A stretch of DNA of 64,000 nt from Pelomonas cellulosilytica. GTDB taxonomy: Bacteria > Pseudomonadota > Gammaproteobacteria > Burkholderiales > Burkholderiaceae_C. The translations under genes and the position numbers were made by a program. Numbering within the stretch: position 1 is the first letter of the stretch; each line of letters opens with the position of its first letter. The stretch spans positions 62,001-126,000 of the forward strand of contig NZ_JAJTWU010000003.1 of assembly GCF_021353265.1 (NCBI RefSeq), in the 5' to 3' direction. This document shows positions 17,623-27,192 of this stretch, piece after piece. The notes beneath the pieces are model-generated. The model did no database searches. It was not told the DNA's origin and saw only the letters and a program-made list of their open reading frames with translations.

Positions 17623-19508
17623 ACGGCCCAGCAGGCGCAGCCGAGCGCCCCCCAGAAGCCGGCGTTGTCGTCCACCGGCACGCTGCCGGCCCAGGCCCGG
17701 GAGTGCGCATGGCCGTGCACGTTGCAGGCACTCGCACAGGCACAGGCGGCGGCGAGTGCCGCGGCACTCAGCGGCGCGGCGCCTTCACCGCCTTCGCGGT
17801 ACGCACCCCAGGCGCCATACCCGCCCCAGCGGCGCACCGGCGACCAGTCCGGCATGGCCGGCGGCGGCGGCGCCTCGTCGAGCGGCGCGAACGGCCCGGC
17901 GCCCCAGACGATGCGACCGCCCACCAGCGTCAGCAACGCAGACGTGTCGGCGATCTCGGACTCCGGGCAGGCGAAGAAGTCGCGGTCCGGCACGACGAGG
18001 TCGGCGTACTGGCCCACCTCAATGCGGCCCTTCTTGCCCTCTTCATTGCTGAACCAGGTGACGTTCTCGGTCCACATGCGCAGCGCCGTCTCGCGGGAGA
18101 GGCAGTTGCGCTGCGGCGTGATCTGCAGGCCGCCTACCGTTTTGCCGGTGATCAGCCAGGCCAGCGACACCCAGGGGTTGTAGGAGGCCACACGGGTTGC
18201 GTCGGTGCCGGCCGAGGTGCGAATGCCCTTCTCCAGCATCTTCGCGACCGGTGGCGTCGCCTCGGCGGCGCGGGCGCCGTAGCGCTCGACGAAGTACTCG
18301 CCCTGGTAGGCCATGCGGTGCTGCACAGCCACGCCACCACCCAACGCGGCGATGCGGTCCATCGAGCGCTCGGAGATGGTCTCCGCATGGTCGAAGAACC
18401 AGTTCAGCCCGTCGATGGGCGTGTCGCGGTGCACCTTCTCAAACACGTCCAGCGCGCGGCTGATGGTCTCGTCGTAGGTGGCGTGCATGCGCCAGGGCCA
18501 CTTGTTCTGCGCAAGGATGCGCACGACCTCTTCCAGCTCCGGCTCCATCGCGGCCGACATTTCGGGCCGCGGCTCGCGGAAGTCCTCGAAGTCAGCGGCC
18601 GAGAACACCAGCATCTCGCCGGCGCCGTTGTGGCGGAAGTACTCGTCGCCCTGCTTGTAGGTGACGCTGCTCGTCCACTTCAGGAAGTCGTCCTTCTCCT
18701 GCTTGGCCTTCTGAGTGAACAAGTTGTAGGCCAGGCGGACGGTCAGCTGCCCTTCGTCCGCCAGCTGCTGGACGATGGCGTAGTCATCGGGGTAGTTCTG
18801 GAAACCGCCGCCGGCGTCAATGGCGCCGGTGACGCCCAGCCGGTTCAGCTCGCGCATGAAGTGGCGCGTGCTGTTGAGCTGGTACTCGGGCGGCAGCTTG
18901 GGGCCGCGGGCCAGCGTCGCATACAGGATGGCCGCGTTGGGTTTGGCCAACAGTAGACCCGTCGGGTTGCCAGCCGTGTCGCGCACGATCTCGCTGCCGG
19001 GCGGCGCGGGCGTGTCTTTGGTGTAGCCCACGGCGCGCAGCGCGGCACCGTTGAGAAGCGCGCGGTCGTACAGGTGCAGGATGAAGACCGGCGTGTCGGG
19101 AGCGACGGCATTCAGTTCCGCCAGCGTGGGCAGGCGCTTCTCGGCGAACTGGTGCTCCGTGAAGCCACCCACGACGCGCACCCACTGCGGCGCGGGTGTC
19201 ACGTCCACCTGGGCCTTCAGCATGGCCATCGCGTCGGCCAGGCTCCTCACGCCGTCCCAGCGCAGCTCCAGGTTGTAGTTCAGTCCACCGCGGATCAGGT
19301 GCAAGTGGTTGTCGATCAGGCCGGGCAGCGCACGGCGGCCCTTCAGGTCCACGCGGCGCGTGGCGGGGCCGGCCAGCGCCAGCACGTCTTCGTTCGTGCC
19401 GACGGCGGCGAAGCGGCCGGCAGAGATGGCCACGGCCGTGGCTTCGGGCTGGGCACGGTTCAGCGTCGTGAAGCGGCCGTTGAAGAGGATGAGATCGGGT
19501 TCAACCAT
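17619..19508 (-). CDS. YtcJ-like amidohydrolase with Cys-rich C-terminal tail
   Basis: A 629-residue metallo-dependent hydrolase of the amidohydrolase_3 type. DLILFNGRFTTLNRAQPEAT is the typical N-terminal beta-domain; ALPGLIDNHLHLIRGG carries the first metal-binding His pair (HxH); HATYDE, FDHAETI and AGTDATR provide further metal ligands, including the final Asp. It probably hydrolyses an amide or related bond; the substrate is unknown. The last 50 residues form an unusual tail rich in Cys and His (ACACASACNVHGHAH and GALGCACWAV) that might bind metal. It overlaps the XapX gene by 8 bp and doxX by 4 bp. Confidence 0.85.
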   Translation of the reverse strand: MVEPDLILFNGRFTTLNRAQPEATAVAISAGRFAAVGTNEDVLALAGPATRRVDLKGRRALPGLIDNHLHLIRGGLNYNLELRWDGVRSLADAMAMLKAQVDVTPAPQWVRVVGGFTEHQFAEKRLPTLAELNAVAPDTPVFILHLYDRALLNGAALRAVGYTKDTPAPPGSEIVRDTAGNPTGLLLAKPNAAILYATLARGPKLPPEYQLNSTRHFMRELNRLGVTGAIDAGGGFQNYPDDYAIVQQLADEGQLTVRLAYNLFTQKAKQEKDDFLKWTSSVTYKQGDEYFRHNGAGEMLVFSAADFEDFREPRPEMSAAMEPELEEVVRILAQNKWPWRMHATYDETISRALDVFEKVHRDTPIDGLNWFFDHAETISERSMDRIAALGGGVAVQHRMAYQGEYFVERYGARAAEATPPVAKMLEKGIRTSAGTDATRVASYNPWVSLAWLITGKTVGGLQITPQRNCLSRETALRMWTENVTWFSNEEGKKGRIEVGQYADLVVPDRDFFACPESEIADTSALLTLVGGRIVWGAGPFAPLDEAPPPPAMPDWSPVRRWGGYGAWGAYREGGEGAAPLSAAALAAACACASACNVHGHAHSRAWAGSVPVDDNAGFWGALGCACWAV

Positions 19509-19779
19509 GGCGGTGCTCCGGGTCGGGTCGAGTATTGGCTTCGGCGCAGCGCGGCAGCTCGCCGAACATGTGCGGCTTGACTTGGTGGTGCAGCCACGAG
19601 GTCTCGGTGGTGCTCGGCGCCAGCCAGCGCTTGACCAGCGGCGGGATCTGCTCGCCGGCCAGGATGCCCAGCAGCCCGACGAGCGCGATCACCGGCGGCG
19701 CCGGCGAGCGCACGTTGAACAGCGCATAGATGACGCCGACGAGCAGGCCGATCGCGGCGGAGAGGAGATAGGGCTTCAT
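19501..19779 (-). CDS. XapX-domain small membrane protein
   Basis: A 92-residue protein from ATG 19779 (MKPYLLSAAIGLLVGVIYAL). Two transmembrane helices (5-22 and 29-48, PPVIALVGLLGILAGEQIPPL) match the XapX domain, named for its link to xanthosine phosphorylase genes and common beside amidohydrolases. The C-terminal 40 residues are soluble (HHQVKPHMFGELP). The stop overlaps the amidohydrolase start by 8 bp. Function unknown. Confidence 0.82.
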   Translation of the reverse strand: MKPYLLSAAIGLLVGVIYALFNVRSPAPPVIALVGLLGILAGEQIPPLVKRWLAPSTTETSWLHHQVKPHMFGELPRCAEANTRPDPEHRHG

Positions 19780-20051
19780 CGTCAGTGTCCTTGCGTTACT
19801 TCCTACGGTTGTGGCGCGACCATGTTCGGACCGAGCGCCGGGCCTGCCATGGGCCAGAGGCCCATGGCGTTCAGTGGGCACAAGCAGTCCGCAGGGATTG
19901 CTTGTGTCCGACTGCACCCCCAAGCCGGCGTGGCAGGCGATGTGCTTGCGGCTCGATGCCGCACGCATCGCCGTCCCTTCGGGGGCTGAAGCCGGACCGC
20001 CCAGGCGCGCCCGCGTTCAGCGGAGCGAGACTGGGCGAGGGGCACATATGT
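19780..20051. other. Structured intergenic region between isochorismatase and XapX genes
   Basis: 272 bp holding several inverted repeats and no credible gene. GCCATGGGCC (19846-19855) pairs perfectly with 19859-19868 around AGA. CACAAGCA (19879-19886) pairs with TGCTTGTG (19899-19906). A third repeat (19936-19972) resembles the one before spoT. The region looks like a multi-hairpin mobile or regulatory repeat and could uncouple the upstream three genes from the downstream operon. Confidence 0.55.
19936..19972. repeat. Palindromic intergenic repeat, copy B
   Basis: GGCGATG (19936-19942) pairs with CATCGCC (19966-19972). The inner part has GCGGC-TCGAT-GCCGC. It shares CTCGATGCCGC and flanking order with copy A at 3386-3420; the stems differ by a paired A-T to G-C change, which supports selection for folding. 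Confidence 0.55.
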
Positions 20052-20708
20052 TTAGCCTTCGTGCGCGCCAAACATCGTCTTGGCGTAAGTCACGCCGATG
20101 CCATAGGCCCCGCCGACCTTCTTGGCGATGCCGGTGGTCAGCTCGTAGGTCTCGCCGCGGGCCCAGTCGCGTTGCAGCTCCAGCAGGTACTGCAGCGACG
20201 TCATCGGCTGCGCACCGGCCTGCACCATGCGTTCGATCGCACGCTCATGCGCCTCGGCAGACACGTCGCCGCAGGCGTCGGTGATGACGTAGACCTCAAA
20301 ACCCTGGTCCAGCGCGGACAGCGCCGGGCCGACGATGCAGACGCTGGTCCACAGGCCGGCCAGCACGATGCGCTTCTTGGCGATTCGGTTGACTTCCTGG
20401 ATGACGGCCACGTCTTCCCAGGTGTTCATCGACGTGCGGTCCAGCATCTTCTGGCCGCCGAAGGGCGCGGTGACCTCGTCGAACATCGGGCCGGAGAAGC
20501 TCTTCTCGGCGACAGTCGTCAGGATGGTCGGCACCTTGAAGCCGGCCGCGGCCTGCGCGACGAGCGAGGCGTTGTTGCGCAGCTCGATGGCGGGGATGGA
20601 ATGCGTTGCAAAGGCCATCTGCGACTGAAAGTCGATCATGACCAGCAGGTGGTCGGTCGGGTTCAGCAGCTTGGTGCCGGGGGTGGCCTTGGCGGTGGGG
20701 ATGCTCAT
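20052..20708 (-). CDS. Isochorismatase-family cysteine hydrolase (YcaC-like)
   Basis: A 218-residue alpha/beta hydrolase. The catalytic Asp lies in LLVMIDFQSQ (Asp26) and the nucleophile in LAGLWTSVCIVGPAL (Cys124); a Lys between them (about 69, TTVAEKSFSG) completes the family triad. YcaC-like members hydrolyse amides or related compounds of unknown identity; true isochorismate cleavage is not implied. The gene follows the catalase gene by 40 bp, a gap that contains a run of eight G (plus strand). A GAGGAA ribosome binding site precedes the ATG. Confidence 0.9.
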   Translation of the reverse strand: MSIPTAKATPGTKLLNPTDHLLVMIDFQSQMAFATHSIPAIELRNNASLVAQAAAGFKVPTILTTVAEKSFSGPMFDEVTAPFGGQKMLDRTSMNTWEDVAVIQEVNRIAKKRIVLAGLWTSVCIVGPALSALDQGFEVYVITDACGDVSAEAHERAIERMVQAGAQPMTSLQYLLELQRDWARGETYELTTGIAKKVGGAYGIGVTYAKTMFGAHEG

Positions 20709-20731
20709 GGTGGGTTCCTCGTGAGGTAGGT

Positions 20732-20745
20732 GGGGGGGGTGGGGG
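20732..20745. repeat. Homopolymeric G tract between catalase and isochorismatase-like genes
   Basis: Eight consecutive G at 20732-20739, then T and five G. It lies in the 40-bp gap before the hydrolase ribosome binding site. Such tracts can slip in length; here that would change spacing or RNA structure, not a reading frame. Confidence 0.4.
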
Positions 20746-20748
20746 AAG

Positions 20749-22185
20749 TCAGATCAATCCGAGGGCGACGGCCACGCCGGCGCCATAGGCGGGGTCGGCC
20801 TTGCAGCAGTTGTCCACGTGGCGCTCGCGCACCTCGCGGCTGACGCCGTGCATGGCCCGGGCGGTGTTGTCGAAGAGGCGCTGGCGCTCGTCGGCGCGCA
20901 GCAGGCGGAACAGCGCGCCCGCCTGGCCGAAGCAGTCGTCATCAAGACGGTGGTCCCAGTGCGTAGCGGTGCCTTCCAGCGGCAGTGGCGGCTCGGCCGG
21001 GTGCTGGCGGTCGGGCCACAGGCCTGCGCTGTTGGGCACGTAGCCCGGCGTGGAGCCGTGGTTGCCGTCCACTCGCATCGCGCCGTCGCGATGGAAGGCG
21101 TGCACCGGGCAGCGCGGCGCATTCACCGGGATCTGGTTGAAATTGACACCCAACCGGTAGCGCAGTGCGTCGCCATAGCTGAACAGCCGCGCCTGCAGCA
21201 TCTTGTCGGGCGAAAAACCGATGCCGGGCACGACGTGCGCCGGCGAGAAACCCGCCTGTTCGACCTCGGCGAAGTAGTTCTGTGGGTTGCGGTTGAGCTC
21301 CAGCACGCCGACCTCGTGCAGCGGGTACTCCGCGTGCGGCCAGACCTTGGTAAGGTCGAAGGGGTTGAACGGGCAAGCCTTGGCCTCGCCCTCCGTCATC
21401 AACTGCACGCACAGCGTCCAGCGCGGGAAATCGCCACGGGCGATGGCGTCGAACAGGTCGCGCTGCGCGCTCTCGCGGTCGCGGCCGATGAGGGCCTCGG
21501 CCTGTGCGTCGCTCAACCAGCGCACGCCCTGCTGGCTGCGGAAGTGGAACTTGACCCAATGCCGCTCACCTTCGACATTGATGAAGCTGAAGGTGTGGCT
21601 GCCGAAGCCGTGCATGAAGCGGTAGCCGTCAGGCAGGCCCCGGTCGCTCATCAGGATGGTGACCTGGTGCAGCGCCTCGGGCATCAGCGTCCAGAAGTCC
21701 CAGTTGCTCTGCGCGTTGCGCAGGTTGGTGCAGGGGTCGCGCTTGACGGCGTGGTTCAGGTCGGGGAAGCGCAGCGGGTCGCGCATGAAGAACACCGGCG
21801 TGTTGTTGCCCACCAGGTCCCAGTTGCCTTCGTTCGTGTAGAACTTGACCGCGAAGCCACGGATGTCGCGCTCCGCGTCCGCCGCGCCGCGCTCGCCGGC
21901 CACTGTCGAGAAGCGCACGAACACCTCGGTCTGCCTGCCGATCTCGGAGAACAGGTCCGCCTGCGTGTAGCGGCGGATGTCCTGCGTGACGGTGAAGGTG
22001 CCGTAGGCGCCCGAGCCCTTGGCGTGCATGCGCCGCTCAGGGATGACCTCGCGATCGAAATGAGCCAGCTTCTCGAGCAGCCAGATGTCTTGCAGCAGCG
22101 CCGGCCCGCGCGGTCCGGCGGTCTGGATGTTCAGGTTGTCCGCCACCGGCGCGCCGTTGGCGTGGGTCAGGCGCTGCGTGGTCAT
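20749..22185 (-). CDS. Monofunctional haem catalase (small-subunit type)
   Basis: A 478-residue protein that converts hydrogen peroxide to water and oxygen. Active-site His54 lies in [18 protein letters not shown], the distal Asn in [15 protein letters not shown], and the proximal haem-ligand Tyr in [15 protein letters not shown]. Length fits clade 3 small-subunit catalases. It is encoded 4 bp behind the chloroperoxidase-like hydrolase gene and ahead of an isochorismatase-like gene, so the three are likely one transcription unit; dps lies further down on the same strand. Confidence 0.95.
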   Translation of the reverse strand: MTTQRLTHANGAPVADNLNIQTAGPRGPALLQDIWLLEKLAHFDREVIPERRMHAKGSGAYGTFTVTQDIRRYTQADLFSEIGRQTEVFVRFSTVAGERGAADAERDIRGFAVKFYTNEGNWDLVGNNTPVFFMRDPLRFPDLNHAVKRDPCTNLRNAQSNWDFWTLMPEALHQVTILMSDRGLPDGYRFMHGFGSHTFSFINVEGERHWVKFHFRSQQGVRWLSDAQAEALIGRDRESAQRDLFDAIARGDFPRWTLCVQLMTEGEAKACPFNPFDLTKVWPHAEYPLHEVGVLELNRNPQNYFAEVEQAGFSPAHVVPGIGFSPDKMLQARLFSYGDALRYRLGVNFNQIPVNAPRCPVHAFHRDGAMRVDGNHGSTPGYVPNSAGLWPDRQHPAEPPLPLEGTATHWDHRLDDDCFGQAGALFRLLRADERQRLFDNTARAMHGVSREVRERHVDNCCKADPAYGAGVAVALGLI

Positions 22186-22189
22186 GGCC

Positions 22190-23188
22190 TCAACCCTTGA
22201 TGAAGGCCAGCAGGTCGGCGTTGAGCTGCTCGGCGTTCACCGTCAGCATGCCGTGCGACAGACCGGGGTAGACCTTGAGCGTGCCGTTCTTCAGCAGCTT
22301 GACGGCCTTGAGCGCCGCGTTGGCGATCGGCACGATCTGGTCGTCGTCGCCGTGCATGACGAGCGTCGGCACGGAGATGGCCTTCAGGTCTTCCGTCTGG
22401 TCGGTCTCGGAGAAGGCCTTGACGCCCTCATAGTGGGCCTTGGCGCTGCCCATCATGCCTTGGCGCCACCAGTTGTTGATAACGCCCGGCAGCGGCTTCA
22501 CGCCCGGCCGGTTGAAACCATAGAACGGGCCGGAGGGGAGGTCCAGGAAGAACTGCGCGCGGTTGTCAGCCACGCCCTTGCGGATGCCGTCGAAGACGTC
22601 CATGGGCAGGTGGTCGGGGTAGGCGGCGGACTTGGCCATGATGGGCGGCACCGCAGCCACCAGCACGGCCTTAGCCACGCGGCCGGACGGCTGGCCGTGC
22701 TTGGCGACATAACGCGCCACCTCACCGCCGCCGGTGGAGTGGCCGATGTGCACGGCGTTGCGCAGGTTCAGGTGCTCGACGACGGCGAAGGCGTCGGCAG
22801 CGTAGTGGTCCATGTCATGCCCCTCGCTGACCTGCGCCGAGCGGCCATGGCCGCGGCGGTCATGCGCGACGACGCGAAAGCCGCGCTGCACGAAGAACAG
22901 CATCTGCGTGTCCCAGTCGTCGCTGGACAGCGGCCAGCCGTGGTGGAAGACGATGGGCTGGGCGTTCTTCGGGCCCCAGTCCTTGTAGAAGATCGTGGTG
23001 CCGTCCTTGGTCGTGATGGTGCTCATGGTCATGCCTTGCGGTGGGGGGGAGGAAGTGGCGGCGTGGGCGTCGCCAGGCGTGGCCAGCGTGGCCGCCAGCG
23101 GAAGGGCCAGGGCAGTGCCGAGGCCGGCGCCGATCGCCAGCAGCTGCCGGCGGTCGGGGTCGAGGGGTCCGTGGAGTTCAGGGGTCAT
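22190..23188 (-). CDS. Exported alpha/beta hydrolase, non-haem chloroperoxidase type
   Basis: A 332-residue protein starting at ATG 23188. A twin-arginine-like signal ([20 protein letters not shown], cleavage near AHA) precedes the usual cytosolic family start ([20 protein letters not shown]), so a normal hydrolase has gained an export signal. The catalytic triad is visible: nucleophile Ser in [10 protein letters not shown], Asp in [10 protein letters not shown], and His in [19 protein letters not shown] forms the oxyanion hole. Family members are cofactor-free esterases/perhydrolases able to halogenate in vitro; the real substrate is unknown. A paralogue with a Sec-type signal is encoded at 57544-58482. 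It heads the minus-strand stress block and is divergent from a sensor kinase gene. Confidence 0.88.
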   Translation of the reverse strand: MTPELHGPLDPDRRQLLAIGAGLGTALALPLAATLATPGDAHAATSSPPPQGMTMSTITTKDGTTIFYKDWGPKNAQPIVFHHGWPLSSDDWDTQMLFFVQRGFRVVAHDRRGHGRSAQVSEGHDMDHYAADAFAVVEHLNLRNAVHIGHSTGGGEVARYVAKHGQPSGRVAKAVLVAAVPPIMAKSAAYPDHLPMDVFDGIRKGVADNRAQFFLDLPSGPFYGFNRPGVKPLPGVINNWWRQGMMGSAKAHYEGVKAFSETDQTEDLKAISVPTLVMHGDDDQIVPIANAALKAVKLLKNGTLKVYPGLSHGMLTVNAEQLNADLLAFIKG

Positions 23189-23325
23189 GTCGTGGTCCTG
23201 ACGTGGTGAAGCGCTGGACCGGATGCTAGGAACGCCACCGCTCGGTGCAGAGCCTCGTTGGGGGGCGTCCGGCCTCATCCTTTGGAAGGGTTTCGTGCTC
23301 GGCCATCGGTCACAACAATGACTCG

Positions 23326-26300
23326 ATGCGCCTGCCCTGCCCCATCACCGCCTGCTGGCGCCTGCTCAAGAGAGCCGCCGTGGCCGGGGCGCTGGCGGTA
23401 GCGGCGGGCCAGGCACCCGCCGAGCCGGAATTCCCGCCCCTGCAGGGGCATTTCCACCGCGCCTGGCTGTCACGTCTGGGGGCACCGGCGGAGGTGGTGG
23501 AGGTCGTGCAGACGCCGGACGGCTTCCTGTGGCTCAGCACCGACCAGGGCCTGATGCGTTTCGACGGTCAGCGCTTCGCGCGGCTCGACCTGTTCCCCGA
23601 CGATCCGCGCCGGTCCCAGGCGATGGCACTGATGCGGGTGATGCCTGATGGCACCTTGTGGGCCGCGCTGCGTCTGGGCGGCATGGTGCGGGTGCGCGGC
23701 ACGCAGGTCGAGTTCTTCGGCCCGGAACAGGGCTTCCCGCTAACTCGCCCTTACGCGGGCGCCGTGGACGACGACGGGGTGGTCTGGATGGCCACGCCGC
23801 TAGGGTTGATGCGCTTTCTGAATGAGCGTTGGCAGCGCGTCGATCGCGAAGTCGGCCTGCCGCCCAAAATCGTTGACAACCTGTACCGGACGGCGGGGGG
23901 GGATCTTTGGCTGCGCATGCAGGACGACTGGTACCTGCGCCGCAAGGGCGATCAGGCGTTCGCGCCTCAGCCGCGCTGGGAGGGCATGCAGGAGGTCATC
24001 GAGGAGCCTGGCCAGGGCTTCTGGGTGATGCGCCCGCGCGGCCCGCTCGAGCTGGTGGACGAGCGAGGCAAGGTCCTGCAGCGCCTGCCGCTGTCGCTGG
24101 GCGAGTCCGTCACGCTGATTCGCGATGGGCAAGGCGACCTCTGGGTGGTGGACTACGGCAAGGGGCTGTACCGCGTGCCGGCCGCCCCGGCGGGGCCGTC
24201 TGCGGTCGGCGCCCGGCCGCAGATCCAGCATCTGTCGGCCCGCGACGGGCTGAGTAGCGACCAAGTCATGTCCGTGCTGAAGGACCGCGACGGACAGATC
24301 TGGGCGGGCACCCAGTTGGGACTGGACCGGGTCAGCCGGGATCGCGTGACCCTGGTGCCGCATCCCGAGGGCAATTCGGCCGGAACCGTACGCTTCGACG
24401 CCCAGGGGCGTGCTTGCATGGTGAACTACGCCGACCCTGTGGCTTGCCAGGACCGCGAGGGTACGTTCCAGGTGCTTCGCGGCGGGCAGCCGGCAGCACC
24501 CGTTCGGGCCGTGGTGCTGGCACCGGATGCGCAAGGAGGCATGTGGATCGCGGGGCTGGGCGGGGTCTGGTTCCGTGATGCTGCGGGCGGCCTGACGGCC
24601 ATGCCCAGGCCCGACGGCGTGAGCGTGGACATCGTTCAGTCCCTCGCTGTGGCGCCGGACGGCAGTGCCTGGCTGGCGACTCTCGGCGAACCGGTGCGGC
24701 GCTGGGTGGACGGCCGGTGGTTGCCCGAGGACGCGAGCCTGCCGACGGAAGGCGCGCTGACCTTGGCGGCCGACCCGGCGCGCGGGATGTGGCTGGGCAC
24801 GGCAGACGGCCAGGTGCTGCACTGGCGAGACGGCAAGGTCCAGCGATTCGGTACCGCCGAGGGACTTCCACCCGGCCGTGTACTCGCCCTGCTTCCCGCC
24901 GGTGATGCGCTGTGGATTGGCGGCGAGCAGGGCCTGCTGCGCCTGAAGGACGGGCACGTTGAGCGCGTGAGTCGCAGTGACGGCGTCGAGTTCGGCCGCA
25001 TCACGGGGCTGGCGGAAACGGCGCAGGGCGACCTCTGGATGAACGAGACCCGCGGCGCGCTGAGGCTCGCAGCGCTCGACCGTGCCGCGCTGGCCCGCTC
25101 AGCCGGTGCACCCGTCAGCGTGCTGCAGGTCGGGCCGGAGGACGGGCTCGTCGGCTCGCTGCCGCCGATCAGGCCGGCGAACTCGATGGTGCGAGCGCCG
25201 GATGGCCAAATCTGGCTGTCGCGGGCGTCCGGCATCTACCGCTTCGACCCGGGGCGGTTCGGCGGCACCGAGCGCGCGCCGCCGATCGCGGTGCTGGACA
25301 CGCTGGGCGACCCCGCATCCGGCCACGTGCAGGACGGCCGCGTGACGTTGCGCTTCACCGCGGCGGACCTGTTCGCGCCCAACCGTCTGCGCTTTCGCTA
25401 CCGGCTACTGGGCCAGGACCACGACTGGGTTGAGGCTGGCGAGCGCCGCGAGGCGCGCTACACCAACCTCGCGCCGGGCCACTACCGCTTCGAGGTGCAG
25501 GCTGACAACTGCGGCGGCGGGGCCTGGCCCGAGGACGCGAAGACGGCGAGCGCGGAGATCGACGTCCCCGCGGCATGGCACCAGCTCGGATCGGTCCGGC
25601 TTGCCGCCGCGGCGGCCGTGCTGGTGCTGGTGTGGCTGACGTGGCGGGCATGGTCGGCCCGCGCAACCCGGCGTCTGCAGGAACGGCTGCAGGCCCGGCT
25701 CGCCGAACGCGAGCGCATCGCGCGACACCTGCACGACCACCTGCTGCAGGGCGCTGCAGGGTTGACGCTGCAGGTGCAGGCCGGCCTGCAGGACCTGCCC
25801 GACGAACACCCCGCCCGCCGCCAGCTGGAGCGGGCGCTGGACCGCGCCGACCGGCTGCTCAACGAGACGCGCGAGCAGGTCGAAGGCCTGCGCATCCACC
25901 AGCACGACTGCGACCTCGGCGAGGTGTTGATGAACCAGGCACGGGCGCTGCGCGGCGAGGCCGCTGAACCGGCGCTGCGGCTGGACGTGCTGGGAACGCC
26001 GCGCCGGCTGCGCGCCGCGCTGCTGGGCGAGGTGCAGGGCATCGTCATCGAGGCCGTCAACAACGCGCTGCACCATGCAGCAGCGCGCGACATCCTGCTG
26101 CAGCTGGACTACCGGCCGCGCGGCCTCGTGCTGTCCGTGAAGGACGATGGTCGCGGCCTGCCGGACGGGTTCCGGCCGGAAATCGGCCGGCCCGGCCACT
26201 GGGGTCTGCGTGGCATGCAGGAGCGCGCCGGCCTGCTGGGTGCCCAGTTGCACTGGACCAGCGCGCCCGGCCAAGGCACCACCGTCACGCTGTCGCTGCC

Positions 26301-26334
26301 AGCGGGCACGTTCGACGGCGGCACGGATAGCTGA
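23326..26334 (+). CDS. Hybrid-free sensor histidine kinase with periplasmic beta-propeller (Reg_prop/Y_Y_Y) domain
   Basis: A 1002-residue protein from ATG 23326 (the start is uncertain; there is no clear ribosome binding site). Signal/anchor about 10-33. Residues about 40-640 are propeller repeats of the Reg_prop kind (VVQTPDGFLWLSTDQGLMRF, VMPDGTLWAALRLGG, LKDRDGQIWAGTQLGLDRV). A Y_Y_Y domain follows (FRYRLLGQDHDWVEAGERRE, YTNLAPGHYRFEVQA), then one transmembrane helix (LAAAAAVLVLVWLTW). The kinase core is of the HisKA_3 type: ERIARHLHDHLLQGAAGLTL (phospho-His), NNALHHA N-box and DDGRGLPDGF and GHWGLRGM boxes. It probably phosphorylates the NarL-type regulator encoded convergently 12 bp away. 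Confidence 0.9.
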   Translation: MRLPCPITACWRLLKRAAVAGALAVAAGQAPAEPEFPPLQGHFHRAWLSRLGAPAEVVEVVQTPDGFLWLSTDQGLMRFDGQRFARLDLFPDDPRRSQAMALMRVMPDGTLWAALRLGGMVRVRGTQVEFFGPEQGFPLTRPYAGAVDDDGVVWMATPLGLMRFLNERWQRVDREVGLPPKIVDNLYRTAGGDLWLRMQDDWYLRRKGDQAFAPQPRWEGMQEVIEEPGQGFWVMRPRGPLELVDERGKVLQRLPLSLGESVTLIRDGQGDLWVVDYGKGLYRVPAAPAGPSAVGARPQIQHLSARDGLSSDQVMSVLKDRDGQIWAGTQLGLDRVSRDRVTLVPHPEGNSAGTVRFDAQGRACMVNYADPVACQDREGTFQVLRGGQPAAPVRAVVLAPDAQGGMWIAGLGGVWFRDAAGGLTAMPRPDGVSVDIVQSLAVAPDGSAWLATLGEPVRRWVDGRWLPEDASLPTEGALTLAADPARGMWLGTADGQVLHWRDGKVQRFGTAEGLPPGRVLALLPAGDALWIGGEQGLLRLKDGHVERVSRSDGVEFGRITGLAETAQGDLWMNETRGALRLAALDRAALARSAGAPVSVLQVGPEDGLVGSLPPIRPANSMVRAPDGQIWLSRASGIYRFDPGRFGGTERAPPIAVLDTLGDPASGHVQDGRVTLRFTAADLFAPNRLRFRYRLLGQDHDWVEAGERREARYTNLAPGHYRFEVQADNCGGGAWPEDAKTASAEIDVPAAWHQLGSVRLAAAAAVLVLVWLTWRAWSARATRRLQERLQARLAERERIARHLHDHLLQGAAGLTLQVQAGLQDLPDEHPARRQLERALDRADRLLNETREQVEGLRIHQHDCDLGEVLMNQARALRGEAAEPALRLDVLGTPRRLRAALLGEVQGIVIEAVNNALHHAAARDILLQLDYRPRGLVLSVKDDGRGLPDGFRPEIGRPGHWGLRGMQERAGLLGAQLHWTSAPGQGTTVTLSLPAGTFDGGTDS

Positions 26335-26346
26335 AGCCCGGCGCGG

Positions 26347-26979
26347 CTACAGCTGGATCAGCCCGCGCTGCAGCGCGATCGTCACCGCGTGCGTGCGGTC
26401 GCGCGCATTGAGCTTCAGCAAGATGGACTTCATGCGCGCCTTGATCGTCTCTTCGGCGACCGACAGCAGCGCGCCCACTTCCCGATTGGAATGACCCTGG
26501 GCGATATGGCGCAGCACCTCGATCTCACGCTCGGTCAGCATCTCGTCGCCGGCATGCCGCGCCAGATCCACCGCCACCTCGGCCGGCACCCAGCGGCCAC
26601 CGGCATGCGCGGTGCGGATGGCGTCCACCAGCGTCGCGCGGATGGCCGTCTTCACGAGATAGCCACAGGCACCCGACTTCAGTGCGCGCCAGGCCTGGAA
26701 GTCGCCCTGGTAGGTCGTCAGCACCAGCACGCGGGCCTGCGGCACCATCGTGCGGATCCTCTCGATGGCCGCGAGCCCGCCCAGGCGCGGCATCTGCAGG
26801 TCCATCAACGTCACGTCGGGGCGCAGCGTGTTGAACTGCTCGATGGCCTCGACCCCGTTGCTCGCCTCCCCTGCGACGACCATGTCGGCCTGGCGTTCGA
26901 TGACGGCGGCGATGCCCTCCCGCATCAGCGGGTGGTCATCGGCAACCAGCAGTCGGATCGAAGGGGACGAAGCGCTCAT
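26347..26979 (-). CDS. NarL/FixJ-family response regulator
   Basis: A 210-residue protein from ATG 26979 (MSASSPSIRLLVADDHPLMR). The receiver domain (about 8-125) has the acidic pair ADDHP, the phospho-acceptor Asp in DVTLMDLQMP and the conserved Lys in GYLVKTA. The C-terminal LuxR-type helix-turn-helix (about 145-205) reads LTEREIEVLRHIAQGHSNREV and AEETIKARMKSILLKL. It is encoded convergently with the HisKA_3 kinase, its likely partner. Target genes are unknown; the stress block on the other side of the kinase is a candidate. Confidence 0.92.
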   Translation of the reverse strand: MSASSPSIRLLVADDHPLMREGIAAVIERQADMVVAGEASNGVEAIEQFNTLRPDVTLMDLQMPRLGGLAAIERIRTMVPQARVLVLTTYQGDFQAWRALKSGACGYLVKTAIRATLVDAIRTAHAGGRWVPAEVAVDLARHAGDEMLTEREIEVLRHIAQGHSNREVGALLSVAEETIKARMKSILLKLNARDRTHAVTIALQRGLIQL

Positions 26980-27124
26980 GAAGGAAAAATGTGCCCGATG
27001 GCGCTGACCGCTGCCGAGAAATGCCGGCGCCGTCCAGCCCTCGGGAAAACCCGCGATTTTACAAATCATCCGCAGCCCTACGCGGAACCCACCGCCAACT
27101 GACCACGGGTTGAAGAAAAGGTCC

Positions 27125-27180
27125 GTCCGCTGCGGACATCGGACCCCCTTTCTGGGGTGGTGGGCGACGCTGCATCGCCC
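27125..27180 (+). promoter_or_regulatory. Three consecutive hairpins in the leader of the LuxR-type gene
   Basis: GTCCGC/GCGGAC (27125-27137), ACCCC/GGGGT (27143-27158, followed by no T-run) and GGGCGA/TCGCCC (27162-27180) stand side by side, ending 12 bp before the ATG at 27193. They could form a structured 5-prime leader. Confidence 0.4.
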
Positions 27181-27192
27181 GAGGATTCGTCG

